NCBI GenBank assembly: GCA_903913345.1
Contig: CAIWLA010000574.1
Location: 1 to 19,087 of the forward strand
Origin: an uncultured Magnetococcales bacterium
Lineage (GTDB): Bacteria > Pseudomonadota > Magnetococcia > Magnetococcales > Magnetaquicoccaceae
DNA length: 19,087 bases
Direction of reading: 5' to 3'
A model generated the notes under the pieces. That model ran no database searches and had not been told where the DNA came from. It saw nothing but the letters and a program-made list of their open reading frames with translations. Numbering within the stretch: the first letter of the stretch is position 1; the number at the start of each line of letters is the position of its first letter. Made by a program: the position numbers and the translations under genes. Below are positions 1-10,177 of this stretch, one piece after another.

Positions 1-15
1 ATATTCTGATGCAAC

Positions 16-363
16 CTACTTACCCTTATCATACGACTCATAAGTTGAATTTAATAATTGGCGGTAATCTTCTGTCTTTTGTGCCGATGGAAGAAATCTG
101 TATGTGTTGTTGTGCCAAGACCTGATAAAGCAAAAAATGGCGCGAACAAGTGCAAAGGCAGACAAAACAACAAGACAAACAAAGAGTATCGCAGCATCGG
201 AAAAACCACGATGCCCATAATTTTGAACCAGAAAAGCGAGGACACCGATCAACGAAATAATAAGCGTAAGCGGTGTTTGCAGTCGTGCGCTCAATTTTTC
301 ACGGGTATCAATTTCATGAAAATAGAGCTTTTCATAGAATTGAAAAAGATCCTTGTCTTCCAT
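16..363 (-). CDS. small two-helix membrane protein, unknown function, possibly truncated
   Basis: I do not recognise a named function. The 115-residue protein has a charged N-terminal helix (residues 1-28, with LYFHEIDTREKL), a membrane segment at about 30-48, a short loop, a second membrane segment at about 55-80, and a polar tail with NTYRFLPSA. I chose the ATG at 363; a TTG eight codons upstream is also open but has no better ribosome binding site. It lies about 50 bp behind gyrB on the same strand, so co-transcription is possible. The DNA is clearly AT-rich (about 37% GC by hand count over the first 120 bases, against GC-rich gyrB), which suggests acquired DNA. After the TAG stop the same frame continues V-A-S-E-Y to the window edge, so the gene may be the front part of a longer, interrupted protein. 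The frame is likely real; function is unassigned. Confidence 0.6.
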   Translation of the reverse strand: MEDKDLFQFYEKLYFHEIDTREKLSARLQTPLTLIISLIGVLAFLVQNYGHRGFSDAAILFVCLVVLSAFALVRAIFCFIRSWHNNTYRFLPSAQKTEDYRQLLNSTYESYDKGK

Positions 364-414
364 TGTGACCACATCCCACAGGTTCAAGACATCAGACCAA
401 GACAGTCCAAACCG

Positions 415-2883
<2,469 letters not shown>

Positions 2884-2906
2884 TTACCGTAAGGATGTGA
2901 AGTCAC

Positions 2907-2935
2907 ACGATAGGCCCACCGTCGCCATTTGTCAA
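2907..2935 (-). promoter_or_regulatory. sigma70-type promoter of gyrB
   Basis: On the minus strand a perfect -35 TTGACA (2930-2935) is separated by exactly 17 bases from a -10 TATCGT (2907-2912). Transcription would start near 2900, leaving a leader of about 30 bases before the gyrB ATG. An imperfect dyad TGTGA-AG-TCACA (2896-2907) covers the predicted start site and could be an operator. Its 2-base centre is too short for a CRP site. Confidence 0.65.
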
Positions 2936-3067
2936 TTGACCGACCCGCAACGACCGCCACATTTCCCCCACCGTTGCTCCAACATCGGTTGACTTTGGCC
3001 CAGATCTTGGCGTACACCTCGGCGGGGGAAATCACCCGCAATGGGTTGGCACGGGAGGAAGACAACG

Positions 3068-3685
3068 ATGGATACAACCGATCAACAAAGCGGCCATAAA
3101 AAAGTTCTCAACGTTGGCGGCAACAATAAAGCCATCCCCTTGCCCCCCCATTTTCAGGGATGGGAACACCTCTTGCTGGATATTGACCCCCGTGGAAATC
3201 CCGACATCGTCTGTGATGCCCGCACGCTGACCACTCTGCCACCGGGCCAGTTTGATGCCGTCTACTGTTCACACAATCTGGAACATTATTATGCTCATGA
3301 CGCCGCCCTGGTTCTGAAGGGATTTTTGCACGTCCTGAAAGACGATGGCTTCGCCCACATTCGGGTGCCCGACATCGGACAGGTCATGCAGATGGTCGTG
3401 AGTCGCGGACTGGATATCGACGACATTTTGTACCAATCCGGTGCAGGGCCGATCACCGTTCGGGACGTGATTTATGGCTATGGTGTGCAAATTGAACGCA
3501 GCGGAGCGGAATTTTTTGCCCACAAAACGGGCTTCACCCCGAAATCCTTATCTCTTTTGATTGCCAGACAGGGATTTCCCCACATCTGGGCGCGCGCCAA
3601 TATTCTGGAGGTGGAGGTGTTCGCCTTCAAGGGCGAGGTGGGAGAGTGTGCAGCCGATCTGAGCAACTTTTCCTGTGTGCTGTAA
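3068..3685 (+). CDS. class I SAM-dependent methyltransferase
   Basis: This is a 205-residue protein with a single Rossmann-type methyltransferase fold, probably cytoplasmic. The visible motifs are the SAM-binding loop VLNVGGNN (about 13-20), the acidic end of the second strand LLLDIDP (35-41), an acidic residue after strand 3 (CDAR, D50), and the motif IV region FDAVYCSHNLEH (62-73), which resembles Methyltransf_11-type enzymes. The substrate cannot be read from the sequence; such proteins include small-molecule, sugar and lipid methyltransferases. The ATG at 3068 is chosen because GGGAGGAA (3053-3060) lies 7 bases before it; an ATG nine codons upstream lacks such a site. It is divergent from gyrB with no partner gene on its strand. 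A weak promoter (TTGACT at 2989, TACACC at 3013) may drive it. Confidence 0.85.
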   Translation: MDTTDQQSGHKKVLNVGGNNKAIPLPPHFQGWEHLLLDIDPRGNPDIVCDARTLTTLPPGQFDAVYCSHNLEHYYAHDAALVLKGFLHVLKDDGFAHIRVPDIGQVMQMVVSRGLDIDDILYQSGAGPITVRDVIYGYGVQIERSGAEFFAHKTGFTPKSLSLLIARQGFPHIWARANILEVEVFAFKGEVGECAADLSNFSCVL

Positions 3686-3776
3686 CTCAAAAAAAAGACC
3701 CCCACCTCCGGCACAAAACCACCGCACCAGAGGCAGGGGCCAAAAAACCCCTAAAATCACACAGAAAAACCGAATA

Positions 3777-3983
3777 TCACTTCCTGCCCAACGCCTTGGA
3801 AAAGACCGCAGGAAAATCCGCACCCTCCCCCTCCGTCTGGCGACGGCTCTCCGGGGTGGAACGACCCGCCGACTGGCTGCGCACACCGCGCACCCCCGCA
3901 CTCGGCTCCACCACCTGGCGCGGCACCGGTTTTCCAACCTGGTGATAAAAATAGACCAATTCGGGACAGCTAATGCTCAACAT
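3777..3983 (-). CDS. possible small basic protein, unrecognised
   Basis: This 68-residue open frame starts at an ATG (MLSISCPELVYFYHQ) and ends in KALGRK. The first 20 residues are hydrophobic to aromatic; the remainder is rich in Arg, Ser, Gly and Pro and looks disordered. Third codon positions are mostly G or C, like the real genes around it, which is the main argument for coding. The ribosome binding site is poor (GGTGGAAG). A tiny frame of ten codons (4009 to 3977), with AGAGG ahead of it, ends just inside this ORF and could couple translation to it. The ORF follows the EF-G-like gene on the same strand. No family is recognised and it may be non-coding. Confidence 0.35.
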   Translation of the reverse strand: MLSISCPELVYFYHQVGKPVPRQVVEPSAGVRGVRSQSAGRSTPESRRQTEGEGADFPAVFSKALGRK

Positions 3984-3994
3984 GGCTTCCACCG

Positions 3995-4050
3995 CTTGCT
4001 GGCGTTCATATCATCCTCTGAATCATTGATCGGCTATTCCCGCCAGCAAG
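3995..4050. repeat. 10-bp perfect inverted repeat with 36-base spacer
   Basis: The arms are CTTGCTGGCG (3995-4004) and CGCCAGCAAG (4041-4050), identical over 10 bases in inverted orientation. The element lies between the end of the EF-G-like gene and the possible small ORF and overlaps the mini-frame in front of that ORF. Beyond this and the possible ORF, I see little in the 406 bases between 3686 and 4091: a weak AGGGG/CCCCT hairpin at 3735-3752 without a T-run, and the terminator-like hairpin at 4064-4088. Confidence 0.55.
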
Positions 4051-4063
4051 TCAAGCACTTTTT

Positions 4064-4088
4064 TTTGTGCAGTGCACAAATCTTTTTT
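4064..4088 (+). terminator. hairpin with T-run, reads as a plus-strand terminator
   Basis: The stem TTTGTGC (4064-4070) pairs with GCACAAA (4074-4080) around a 3-base AGT loop, followed by TCTTTTTT (4081-4088). Read on the plus strand this has the form of a rho-independent terminator, protecting the end of the EF-G-like gene from rightward transcription. On the minus strand the hairpin follows the EF-G-like stop codon at once but has A-runs, not T-runs, downstream. The stem is not GC-rich, so strength is uncertain. Confidence 0.45.
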
Positions 4089-4091
4089 GGG

Positions 4092-6170
4092 CTACCCCTT
4101 CTTGTTTAATACCACCCGCGCGATATGGCTGGGCACCTCCTGGTAACCGATCACCCGCATGGTATACAAACCCCGCCCGGATGTGATGGCATTGAGAACA
4201 TTACCATAATCCAACACCTCAGCCATGGGGGTCTCTGCCAGGACAATCTGGTTGTTCACCTTGGGCGTCACCCCCGTAATCCGGCCACGGCGGCTGTTCA
4301 GGTCGCCGATCACATCCCCCAGCACATCATCGGGGACGGTAATCTCCATGGCCATGATCGGCTCCAGCAACACCGCTCCCCCCTCCTCCATGGCCTTGCG
4401 GAAGCCGATCCCCCCGGCGGCCCGAAAGGCATTGTCCGAAGAGTCCACAGGATGAAAAGAGCCATCCACCAGGGCCACCTTGAAATCCACCACCGGATAA
4501 CCACCCAGAATCCCCTTGCCCAACTCCTCCTGGATCCCCTTTTCCACCGATGGAATATACTGCCGGGGAATGGCCCCCCCCACAATATGGTCTTCAAATT
4601 GATAACCGCCGCCCCGTGGCAGTGGCTCCACCTCCAACCAGCAATCGCCAAACTGGCCGCGCCCGCCACTCTGCTTTTTCAACCGCCCCTGGACCCGTAC
4701 CGGACGACTGATGGTCTCCCGATAGGGCACCTGTTGCGCCTTCAAGGTGGCCACCACCCCGAATTTGCGCTTCAGGCGATCCAGGGTCACCCGCAGGTGG
4801 GTCTGACCCATCCCCGCCAGAATCATTTCGTGGGTCTCCGCATTACGGAAAAAGTGGAGCGTGGGATCCTCTTCGGTCAGTTTGCCGAGTCCCGCCGCCA
4901 CCCGGTCTTCCTGTTGCGCCTCCACCTCGACGGCAAAACTCAAGGTGGGTTCCAGAAAACGGACCCGCTGATACTGGATGGGTTGATCCATGGCACACAA
5001 CGTATCACCGCTGCGGGTCTCTTCCAGCTTGGCAATGGCACCAATCTCACCCGCCTGCAACCGGTTGACGGTACGCATCTCCTTGCCCTGCATCCGAAAC
5101 AGCCGCCCACCCCGCTCCTTGCTCTTCCGGTCGCTGTTGTAAAAGGGTTGATCGGTCTCGATGGCACCGGAAAAAACCCGCACGATCGACAATTTGCCCG
5201 CAAACGGATCAATCGTGGTCTTGAATACCATGGCCGAGAAAGGGTCGGTCACCGAGGGGGAACGGGCCACCGCACGACCGGGTTGATGGGGATCCTCGCC
5301 AACCAGCGGCTTGATGACCGCCTTTTCCACAGGATTGGGCAAATAGTGGACAATGCCGTTGGCCAAGGCACGCACCCCAATGTTGGCCAACCCGGAACCG
5401 CAAAAGACCAAAAAGAGCCGCCGCTCATGGACGGCCTTGCGCAGACCTGCATGGATGGTCGCCTCATCCGGCTCTTCACCCTCTTCCAGATATCTTTCCA
5501 GCAACGCATCATCGGCCTCCACCACCTTTTCCAGCAATTGGGTACGGTAGTGCAGGGCATCGGCCCGCACCGATTCCGGGAAATCAATCTGGGTGAATTG
5601 GCCATTCCGGGCCGACCAGGCCGTCATGGGAATCAGGTCAATAATGCCCGAAAAATCCTCGCCCATCCCGATGGGAATGGTCAGCGGGAGGGCCGTCACC
5701 CGCAGCGTCTGCTCGATATCCCCCAGAACCCGGATAAAATCGGTGCGGGGCAGATCCATTTTGTTGATAAAACCGATCACCACCACCCGCGCCTCCTCGG
5801 CCATCTCCCAGAGGCGAACGTTTTCCGGCTTGACGCCCAACTGCCCGGAAACAATCATCACGGCCCCACCCACCACCTGCATCACGCTCCGCGTGGACTC
5901 CAAAAAGTCCACATAGCCGGGGGTATCCACCAGGTTGAACCAGTGGTTGCGCCAGGTACAATAGCCTACATGGGGGGTGATGGTGATGCCCCGTTCCATC
6001 TCTTCCGCTTCGGTGCTCATCACGGCCGTCCCCATCCCCACTTCACCCCGACGGTCGATGGCCTGACCGTTAAACAACAGGGCCTCGGCCAACGTGGTCT
6101 TGCCCCCTCCCCCGTGGGCCAGCAGGACGACATTGCGAATATTCAGAATATCCAGTGCTTCGGTAGACAT
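4092..6170 (-). CDS. EF-G-like translation factor GTPase (EF-G2 type)
   Basis: This 692-residue protein has the full five-domain length of elongation factor G. The GTPase motifs are G1 AHGGGGKTT (18-26), G2 RGITI (60-64), G3 DTPG (82-85) and G4 NKMD (136-139), followed by the EF-G domain II-V regions including QSGGRGQFGD and the C-terminal domain with SRRGRITG. Canonical EF-G has AHIDAGKTT at G1; the glycine-rich loop here, and the sequence overall, fit the EF-G-like/EF-G2 paralogues rather than the main fusA. Its precise role is not established from sequence. I chose ATG 6170 because AGGGAG lies 8 bases before it; a TTG nine codons upstream is an alternative. It is the last gene of the minus-strand pyr run, about 70 bases behind pyrK, and lacks the rpsL-rpsG-tuf neighbours of housekeeping fusA. 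Confidence 0.88.
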   Translation of the reverse strand: MSTEALDILNIRNVVLLAHGGGGKTTLAEALLFNGQAIDRRGEVGMGTAVMSTEAEEMERGITITPHVGYCTWRNHWFNLVDTPGYVDFLESTRSVMQVVGGAVMIVSGQLGVKPENVRLWEMAEEARVVVIGFINKMDLPRTDFIRVLGDIEQTLRVTALPLTIPIGMGEDFSGIIDLIPMTAWSARNGQFTQIDFPESVRADALHYRTQLLEKVVEADDALLERYLEEGEEPDEATIHAGLRKAVHERRLFLVFCGSGLANIGVRALANGIVHYLPNPVEKAVIKPLVGEDPHQPGRAVARSPSVTDPFSAMVFKTTIDPFAGKLSIVRVFSGAIETDQPFYNSDRKSKERGGRLFRMQGKEMRTVNRLQAGEIGAIAKLEETRSGDTLCAMDQPIQYQRVRFLEPTLSFAVEVEAQQEDRVAAGLGKLTEEDPTLHFFRNAETHEMILAGMGQTHLRVTLDRLKRKFGVVATLKAQQVPYRETISRPVRVQGRLKKQSGGRGQFGDCWLEVEPLPRGGGYQFEDHIVGGAIPRQYIPSVEKGIQEELGKGILGGYPVVDFKVALVDGSFHPVDSSDNAFRAAGGIGFRKAMEEGGAVLLEPIMAMEITVPDDVLGDVIGDLNSRRGRITGVTPKVNNQIVLAETPMAEVLDYGNVLNAITSGRGLYTMRVIGYQEVPSHIARVVLNKKG

Positions 6171-6241
6171 GGCCAATGCTCCCTGTTTGTCGTTCAATGA
6201 ATACCAACATCGGAAATGTGCCTTCGTTTTTCAGATTTTTT

Positions 6242-7093
6242 TCACCCCGGTCGCTGCCAATCCACCTCCGCCAGGGGGAAGACCGGCCCATCGACACAGA
6301 CCCGCCGGTAGTATCCCGCCCCGCCATCGCGCATCCAGGCCACGCACCCCACACAGGCCCCAAAACCGCAGGCCATGCGCGCCTCCAACGAGGCCTCCCC
6401 CCGCAGGCTGAAACGATCCGCCACCTGGGCCAACGCCGCCATCATCGGCCACGGACCACACGTATAGAGCAACACCTTCCCCCGCTCCTCCGGGGTCAAC
6501 GACTGTACATATTCCGCCGCCAATGCCACCACCGTGCCCTGAAAAAACCCCTCACGGGGCGTCATGGCAGAGAGACGACTGACGATTCCCTGGGCCTGCC
6601 AATGGCAGACGGCCAACCCCTCCGCCAACCCGGCTCGACCGGGATCGACGGCAACCGGGAAAGGCGACTCGGCTTCCAGCCCCCACAACACCGTCACCGG
6701 AACACCCTGGGCCACCAATCGCCGCGCCAAAAAATCCAGCGGTGCCACCCCCACCCCACCCGCCACCAACACCGCCCTCGTCCCGGTCGGCGGACGGGTG
6801 AAAGGACGGCCAATGGGACCGAGCAAAGGAGTCACAAATCCCGGCTGCCAGGTGGCCATGCGCCGGGTTCCCTCTCCCACCACCCGATAGAGCAGGTCGA
6901 TGGTTTGCGCCTCCGGGTGGCTGTTCAGGATGGAAAAGGGGCGGGGCAGCGTCAGATCGGTTCCACAGGTCAGATGGACAAATTGACCCGGCTGGGCCAT
7001 CGCCAGACCAGGGACATGCAGACGCAACAACCCAAGAGAATCGGTCCGTTGCCCGTTGTCCATCACCCGACCGGAGAGGTACTGGCTATTCAT
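6242..7093 (-). CDS. pyrK: dihydroorotate dehydrogenase electron-transfer subunit PyrK
   Basis: PyrK passes electrons from the FMN-containing PyrD subunit of class 1B dihydroorotate dehydrogenase to NAD+. The 283-residue protein has a ferredoxin-reductase layout: FAD-binding RPFS (51-54), nucleotide-binding GGVGVAPL (112-119), CGPWPMM near 212-218, and a C-terminal [2Fe-2S] site with Cys242, Cys247, Cys250 and Cys266. All four cysteines are present, so the protein looks functional. The ATG at 7093 has GGGAG 6 bases upstream; a TTG ten codons further upstream overlaps the pyrC end and is less likely. It follows pyrC after about 26 bases, consistent with an operon. No pyrD gene is present in the window. 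It could serve another oxidoreductase, since PyrK-like subunits are related to sulfide dehydrogenase and NfnA subunits, but the pyr context favours PyrK. Confidence 0.88.
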   Translation of the reverse strand: MNSQYLSGRVMDNGQRTDSLGLLRLHVPGLAMAQPGQFVHLTCGTDLTLPRPFSILNSHPEAQTIDLLYRVVGEGTRRMATWQPGFVTPLLGPIGRPFTRPPTGTRAVLVAGGVGVAPLDFLARRLVAQGVPVTVLWGLEAESPFPVAVDPGRAGLAEGLAVCHWQAQGIVSRLSAMTPREGFFQGTVVALAAEYVQSLTPEERGKVLLYTCGPWPMMAALAQVADRFSLRGEASLEARMACGFGACVGCVAWMRDGGAGYYRRVCVDGPVFPLAEVDWQRPG

Positions 7094-7119
7094 GGGCACT
7101 CCCGGCCCGCCAACCCCCT

Positions 7120-8424
7120 TCAATCCTGACCATCCCGATACACCTCTTTCCCGGCCACCAGGGTCTGTTTGACCCGCCCCTTGACCCGCCGTCCATGAAA
7201 ACAGGTGTTTTTGCTCTTGCTGTGCAACCGCCGGGCATCCACGGTCCAGGACTCTTCGGGATCAAACAGGACGATATCGGCCGCCTGCCCCACCCCCAGC
7301 GTACCATGGGGAAGGCCCAACAACCGCGCCGGGTGGACCGTCATGGCAGCGAGGCAAGCGGTCAGGCTCATCACCCCATCCCGCACCAGTTCCAGACTGA
7401 CCGGCAACATCGTCTCCAACCCGACCACCCCATTGGCGGCATGACAAAATTCCACCCGTTTGCTCTCTTCCTCATGGGGGGCATGGTCGGTGGCAATGAT
7501 GGTGATGATGCCCTGGGCCAACCCCTCCAGCAGGGCGGCCCGATCCACCCCACCACGCAACGGTGGCGACATCTTGGCATCGGTATCATAGCCCAGGACC
7601 GCCTCGTCGGTGAGGGAAAAATGGTGGGGCGTCACCTCACAACTGACCGACAAGGAACGACTCCTGGCCTGGGCAATCGCCTGAACGGCCTCCCGCGTGG
7701 AAACGTGCGCCAGATGATACCGTCCGCCGGTCAGGGCCACCAGCCGCAGATCCCGATCCACCATGATCGATTCCGCCGCCCCCGGAATGCCGGGCAATCC
7801 CAACCGGCTGGCCACCAGCCCTTCATTCATGCAGCCATTGCCCGCCAGACTCGGCTCCTCGGCATGTTGGATGATCAACGCCCCAAACATGCGGGCATAT
7901 TCCAGGGCACGACGCATCACCCCACTGTCGGTCACGGGCCGGCCATCGTCCGAAAAGGCGACACAACCCGCCCGCTGCAACAACCCCATTTCGGTCAACA
8001 TTTGCCCCTGCAACCCCCTGGTGATCGCCCCGACCGGAAAAACCCGCACCCGCCCGGTGCGCCTGGCCCGTTCCAGGACATAGCCTACCACGCTCAGGTC
8101 ATCGATGACCGGTTGGGTGTTGGGCATACAGGCGACCGAGGTGACACCGCCCGCCGCCGCCGCCCGCGTACCACTGGCTATATCCTCCTTGTATTCCTGG
8201 CCGGGTTCCCGCAGATGGACGTGCATGTCCACCAACCCCGGTGCCACCACCAGACCATCGGCATCCATCATGCGGCACTCCGACGGAAGGTCCAGCCGCC
8301 GACCCACCGCCTGAATCACCCCATCCACCACCAACAGATCGGCGATCTCATCCCGACCATGGGCCGGATCCACCACCCGACCTCCCCGTATCAACAGGGT
8401 TATCGACTCAGACGGATTGTTCAT
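7120..8424 (-). CDS. pyrC: dihydroorotase, class I
   Basis: Dihydroorotase cyclises N-carbamoyl-L-aspartate to dihydroorotate, the third step of pyrimidine synthesis. The 434-residue protein has the amidohydrolase metal motif DMHVHLREPG (His68, His70), NTQP (102-105), SDDGRP (Asp159/160), QHAEE (His187), HLAHVSTRE (His240) and the catalytic ATDHAPHEE (Asp313). All the metal and catalytic residues I can identify are intact, unlike the inactive PyrC-prime proteins that accompany ATCase in Pseudomonas, so it should be active. It may also form a complex with PyrB, as class I dihydroorotases do. The ATG at 8424 lies one base after the pyrB TGA (TGAGATG) with GGAGG just ahead, implying translational coupling; the frame extends further upstream only as overlap with pyrB. 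Confidence 0.96.
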   Translation of the reverse strand: MNNPSESITLLIRGGRVVDPAHGRDEIADLLVVDGVIQAVGRRLDLPSECRMMDADGLVVAPGLVDMHVHLREPGQEYKEDIASGTRAAAAGGVTSVACMPNTQPVIDDLSVVGYVLERARRTGRVRVFPVGAITRGLQGQMLTEMGLLQRAGCVAFSDDGRPVTDSGVMRRALEYARMFGALIIQHAEEPSLAGNGCMNEGLVASRLGLPGIPGAAESIMVDRDLRLVALTGGRYHLAHVSTREAVQAIAQARSRSLSVSCEVTPHHFSLTDEAVLGYDTDAKMSPPLRGGVDRAALLEGLAQGIITIIATDHAPHEEESKRVEFCHAANGVVGLETMLPVSLELVRDGVMSLTACLAAMTVHPARLLGLPHGTLGVGQAADIVLFDPEESWTVDARRLHSKSKNTCFHGRRVKGRVKQTLVAGKEVYRDGQD

Positions 8425-8425
8425 C

Positions 8426-9391
8426 TCACCTCCGTACCCCGGCACCACACAAGAGATACAAGACGGCCATGCGCACGGCCAGACCGTTGGCCACCTGCTC
8501 CAGAATGACCGATCGCTCTGGATCATCGGCCACCTCCGAGGCAATCTCCACCCCCCGATTGATCGGTCCAGGGTGCATGACGATGGCACGGGGATCGGCC
8601 TGTCGCAACCGGGCTTGGGTCAAACCCCAGAATTCGGCATATTCCCGCACACTGGGCAGATAGGGCGAGTTCATCCGTTCATTTTGCAGACGTAACATCA
8701 TGACCACCTGGGCACCCGCCAACCCCTCCTCCAGACGATGGTGGACCGTCACCCCGAAGGCCTCTTCGGCCTGGGCGGGCATCAGGGTGGACGGCCCCAC
8801 AAACCGCACCTCGGCACCCAGCGTCTTGAGGCCAATCGCGTTGGAACGGGCCACCCGCGAATGCAATACATCCCCGCAAATGGCCACCACCAGACCCGCA
8901 AACGACTCCTGCCCCAACAGCGGCAGATGATCCTGGATGGTCAATAGATCCAACAGACCCTGGGTGGGATGTTCGTGACGACCATCCCCGGCATTGACCA
9001 GGGCGGCATCCAGATGGCGCGCCAAAAATTCCAACACCCCCGACTCCGGGTGGCGAATCACCACCACATCCGGGTTCATGGCCTGGAGATTGGACAGGGT
9101 ATCCAGCAAGGTCTCCCCCTTCTTGACCGAACTGGAGGCCACGGACATGTTCACCACATCCGCCGACATGCGCTTGCCCGCCAGTTCAAAGGAGGTTCGG
9201 GTTCGGGTGGAATTTTCAAAAAAGAGGTTGATGACCGTCTTGCCACGCAAGGTCGGCACCTTTTTGATCTCCCGGCGGTTGACCTCACGCAGGGAAACAG
9301 CGGTATCCAACAAGGTATCCATCTCTTCCGAGGTCAAACCAGCCATGCCCAGAAGATGTTTGCGCGTCCAGAGATTGCCTGTCGCTCTCAT
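8426..9391 (-). CDS. pyrB: aspartate carbamoyltransferase catalytic subunit
   Basis: ATCase joins carbamoyl phosphate and aspartate in the committed step of pyrimidine synthesis. The 321-residue length is usual for the catalytic chain. Visible motifs are carbamoyl-phosphate-binding STRTRTSF (61-68), the SSVKKGE loop (about 87-93), HPTQGLLD (141-148), RLQNER (234-239) and HPGPINRG (273-280). No pyrI regulatory chain is present, and tight linkage to a class I pyrC fits the PyrB-PyrC (class A type) arrangement. The ATG at 9391 is preceded by GAGG at 7 bases. That GAGG lies in the perfect 10-base palindrome CGAGGCCTCG (9394-9403), which might affect translation. pyrR ends about 60 bases upstream; I see no clear attenuator hairpin with a T-run in that gap. 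Confidence 0.97.
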   Translation of the reverse strand: MRATGNLWTRKHLLGMAGLTSEEMDTLLDTAVSLREVNRREIKKVPTLRGKTVINLFFENSTRTRTSFELAGKRMSADVVNMSVASSSVKKGETLLDTLSNLQAMNPDVVVIRHPESGVLEFLARHLDAALVNAGDGRHEHPTQGLLDLLTIQDHLPLLGQESFAGLVVAICGDVLHSRVARSNAIGLKTLGAEVRFVGPSTLMPAQAEEAFGVTVHHRLEEGLAGAQVVMMLRLQNERMNSPYLPSVREYAEFWGLTQARLRQADPRAIVMHPGPINRGVEIASEVADDPERSVILEQVANGLAVRMAVLYLLCGAGVRR

Positions 9392-9450
9392 TGCGAGGCC
9401 TCGTCCATTTTGGGGTTATAGGGTGTCTGTTCGGCTGTCGAGATCCACCA

Positions 9451-10023
9451 TCACTCCCTGAGCTTACGCCGCACCACGTGCATATGGTCCCCCTCATCCA
9501 GCAACTTGATAAATTCTCCGGCGGCAGACTGCACCACCAGGCCGACATGGTGGGGTTGAATGGGCAACTGTCGCCCTCCCCGATCCACCAGCACCAGCAG
9601 GTCCACACTCTCCGGGCGACCATAGTCGAACAGGGCGTTCATGGCCGCCCGGATGGTCCGTCCGGTAAACAACACATCATCCACCAGAATGACCCGCTTG
9701 TCGTCAATATCCATCTGCAGATCGGTCTCCCCCACCACCGGGTTGGGTCCGATGGTATCCAGATCATCCCGGTAAAAGGTGATATCCAGAAAACCGATCG
9801 GTATCGCCTTCTCCAACCGTTGACACAACCGCTCCCACAACCGCTCTGCCACCCGCGCACCCCCCCGGCGAATGCCGACCACCACCCATCCAGACGGAGG
9901 ATGGGTGGGGAAAAGGGCCATCCGCTCGGCATGAAGACGGGCAGCCAGGCCGTCGATCAACGCCAGGGTCTCCGGGGGGGAGAGCAATAATTCATCATCA
10001 AATGGGGGAGGGATGGTCTGCAA
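9451..10023 (-). CDS. pyrR: PyrR bifunctional regulator / uracil phosphoribosyltransferase
   Basis: PyrR proteins are type I phosphoribosyltransferases that salvage uracil and, in many bacteria, regulate pyr genes in response to UMP. The 190-residue protein has GIRRGG (50-55), TFYRDD (82-87), the PRPP-binding signature VILVDDVLFTGRT (111-123) and LVDRGGRQLPI near the C-terminus. I prefer the TTG start at 10023, which has AAAGGAG 8 bases ahead. An ATG at 10080 is in frame but would place 19 extra residues inside the palindromic repeat block and has no good ribosome binding site. It heads the pyrR-pyrB-pyrC-pyrK run. Whether it regulates RNA here is not visible; no PyrR-type antiterminator leader is obvious. 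Confidence 0.93.
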   Translation of the reverse strand: MQTIPPPFDDELLLSPPETLALIDGLAARLHAERMALFPTHPPSGWVVVGIRRGGARVAERLWERLCQRLEKAIPIGFLDITFYRDDLDTIGPNPVVGETDLQMDIDDKRVILVDDVLFTGRTIRAAMNALFDYGRPESVDLLVLVDRGGRQLPIQPHHVGLVVQSAAGEFIKLLDEGDHMHVVRRKLRE

Positions 10024-10057
10024 CCGACTGTCTCCTTTGCTGGATTTTTTACTTTGG

Positions 10058-10151
10058 TTCGGAGCTTCGCCCGACCCCATCGGGGCTTCTCACGGACCCC
10101 ACCAGGGGCTTCGCCCCTGGACCCCACCAGGGGGATAATCCCCCTGGACCC
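10058..10151. repeat. four tandem degenerate palindromic units upstream of pyrR
   Basis: Four head-to-tail units lie at 10058-10079 (22 b), 10080-10101 (22 b), 10102-10126 (25 b) and 10127-10151 (25 b), each ending in GACCCCA or GACCCG. Units 3 and 4 form perfect hairpins: CCAGGGGC-TTC-GCCCCTGG (10102-10120), and arms CCAGGGGGAT/ATCCCCCTGG around one base (10127-10147). Units 1 and 2 are decayed (GGAGCTTCGCCC, GGGGCTTCTCAC). The block fills the space between the TPR-like gene and pyrR. It resembles dispersed palindromic repeats of GC-rich proteobacteria and could act as a transcription barrier or mRNA stabiliser; no T-run follows the hairpins. Confidence 0.85.
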
Positions 10152-10177
10152 GTAATAATTAAAAAGATTTGAAACGC

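Noticed and set aside
2896..2907. CRP-like site TGTGA/TCACA at the gyrB start
   Set aside because: The centre is 2 bases, not 6, so it cannot be a standard CRP site; kept only as a possible unnamed operator.
3735..3752. AGGGG/CCCCT hairpin as a terminator
   Set aside because: Short stem with an 8-base loop and no T-run on either strand directly after it.
4125..6200. 691-residue plus-strand open frame opposite the EF-G-like gene
   Set aside because: Same type of antisense shadow, His/Gln-rich with no recognisable domain or ribosome binding site.
7195..8508. 437-residue plus-strand open frame opposite pyrC
   Set aside because: Antisense shadow; pyrC has all catalytic motifs.
10024..10080. 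ATG at 10080 as the start of pyrR
   Set aside because: It would encode residues from the repeat block and lacks a good ribosome binding site; the TTG at 10023 has AAAGGAG at 8 bases.
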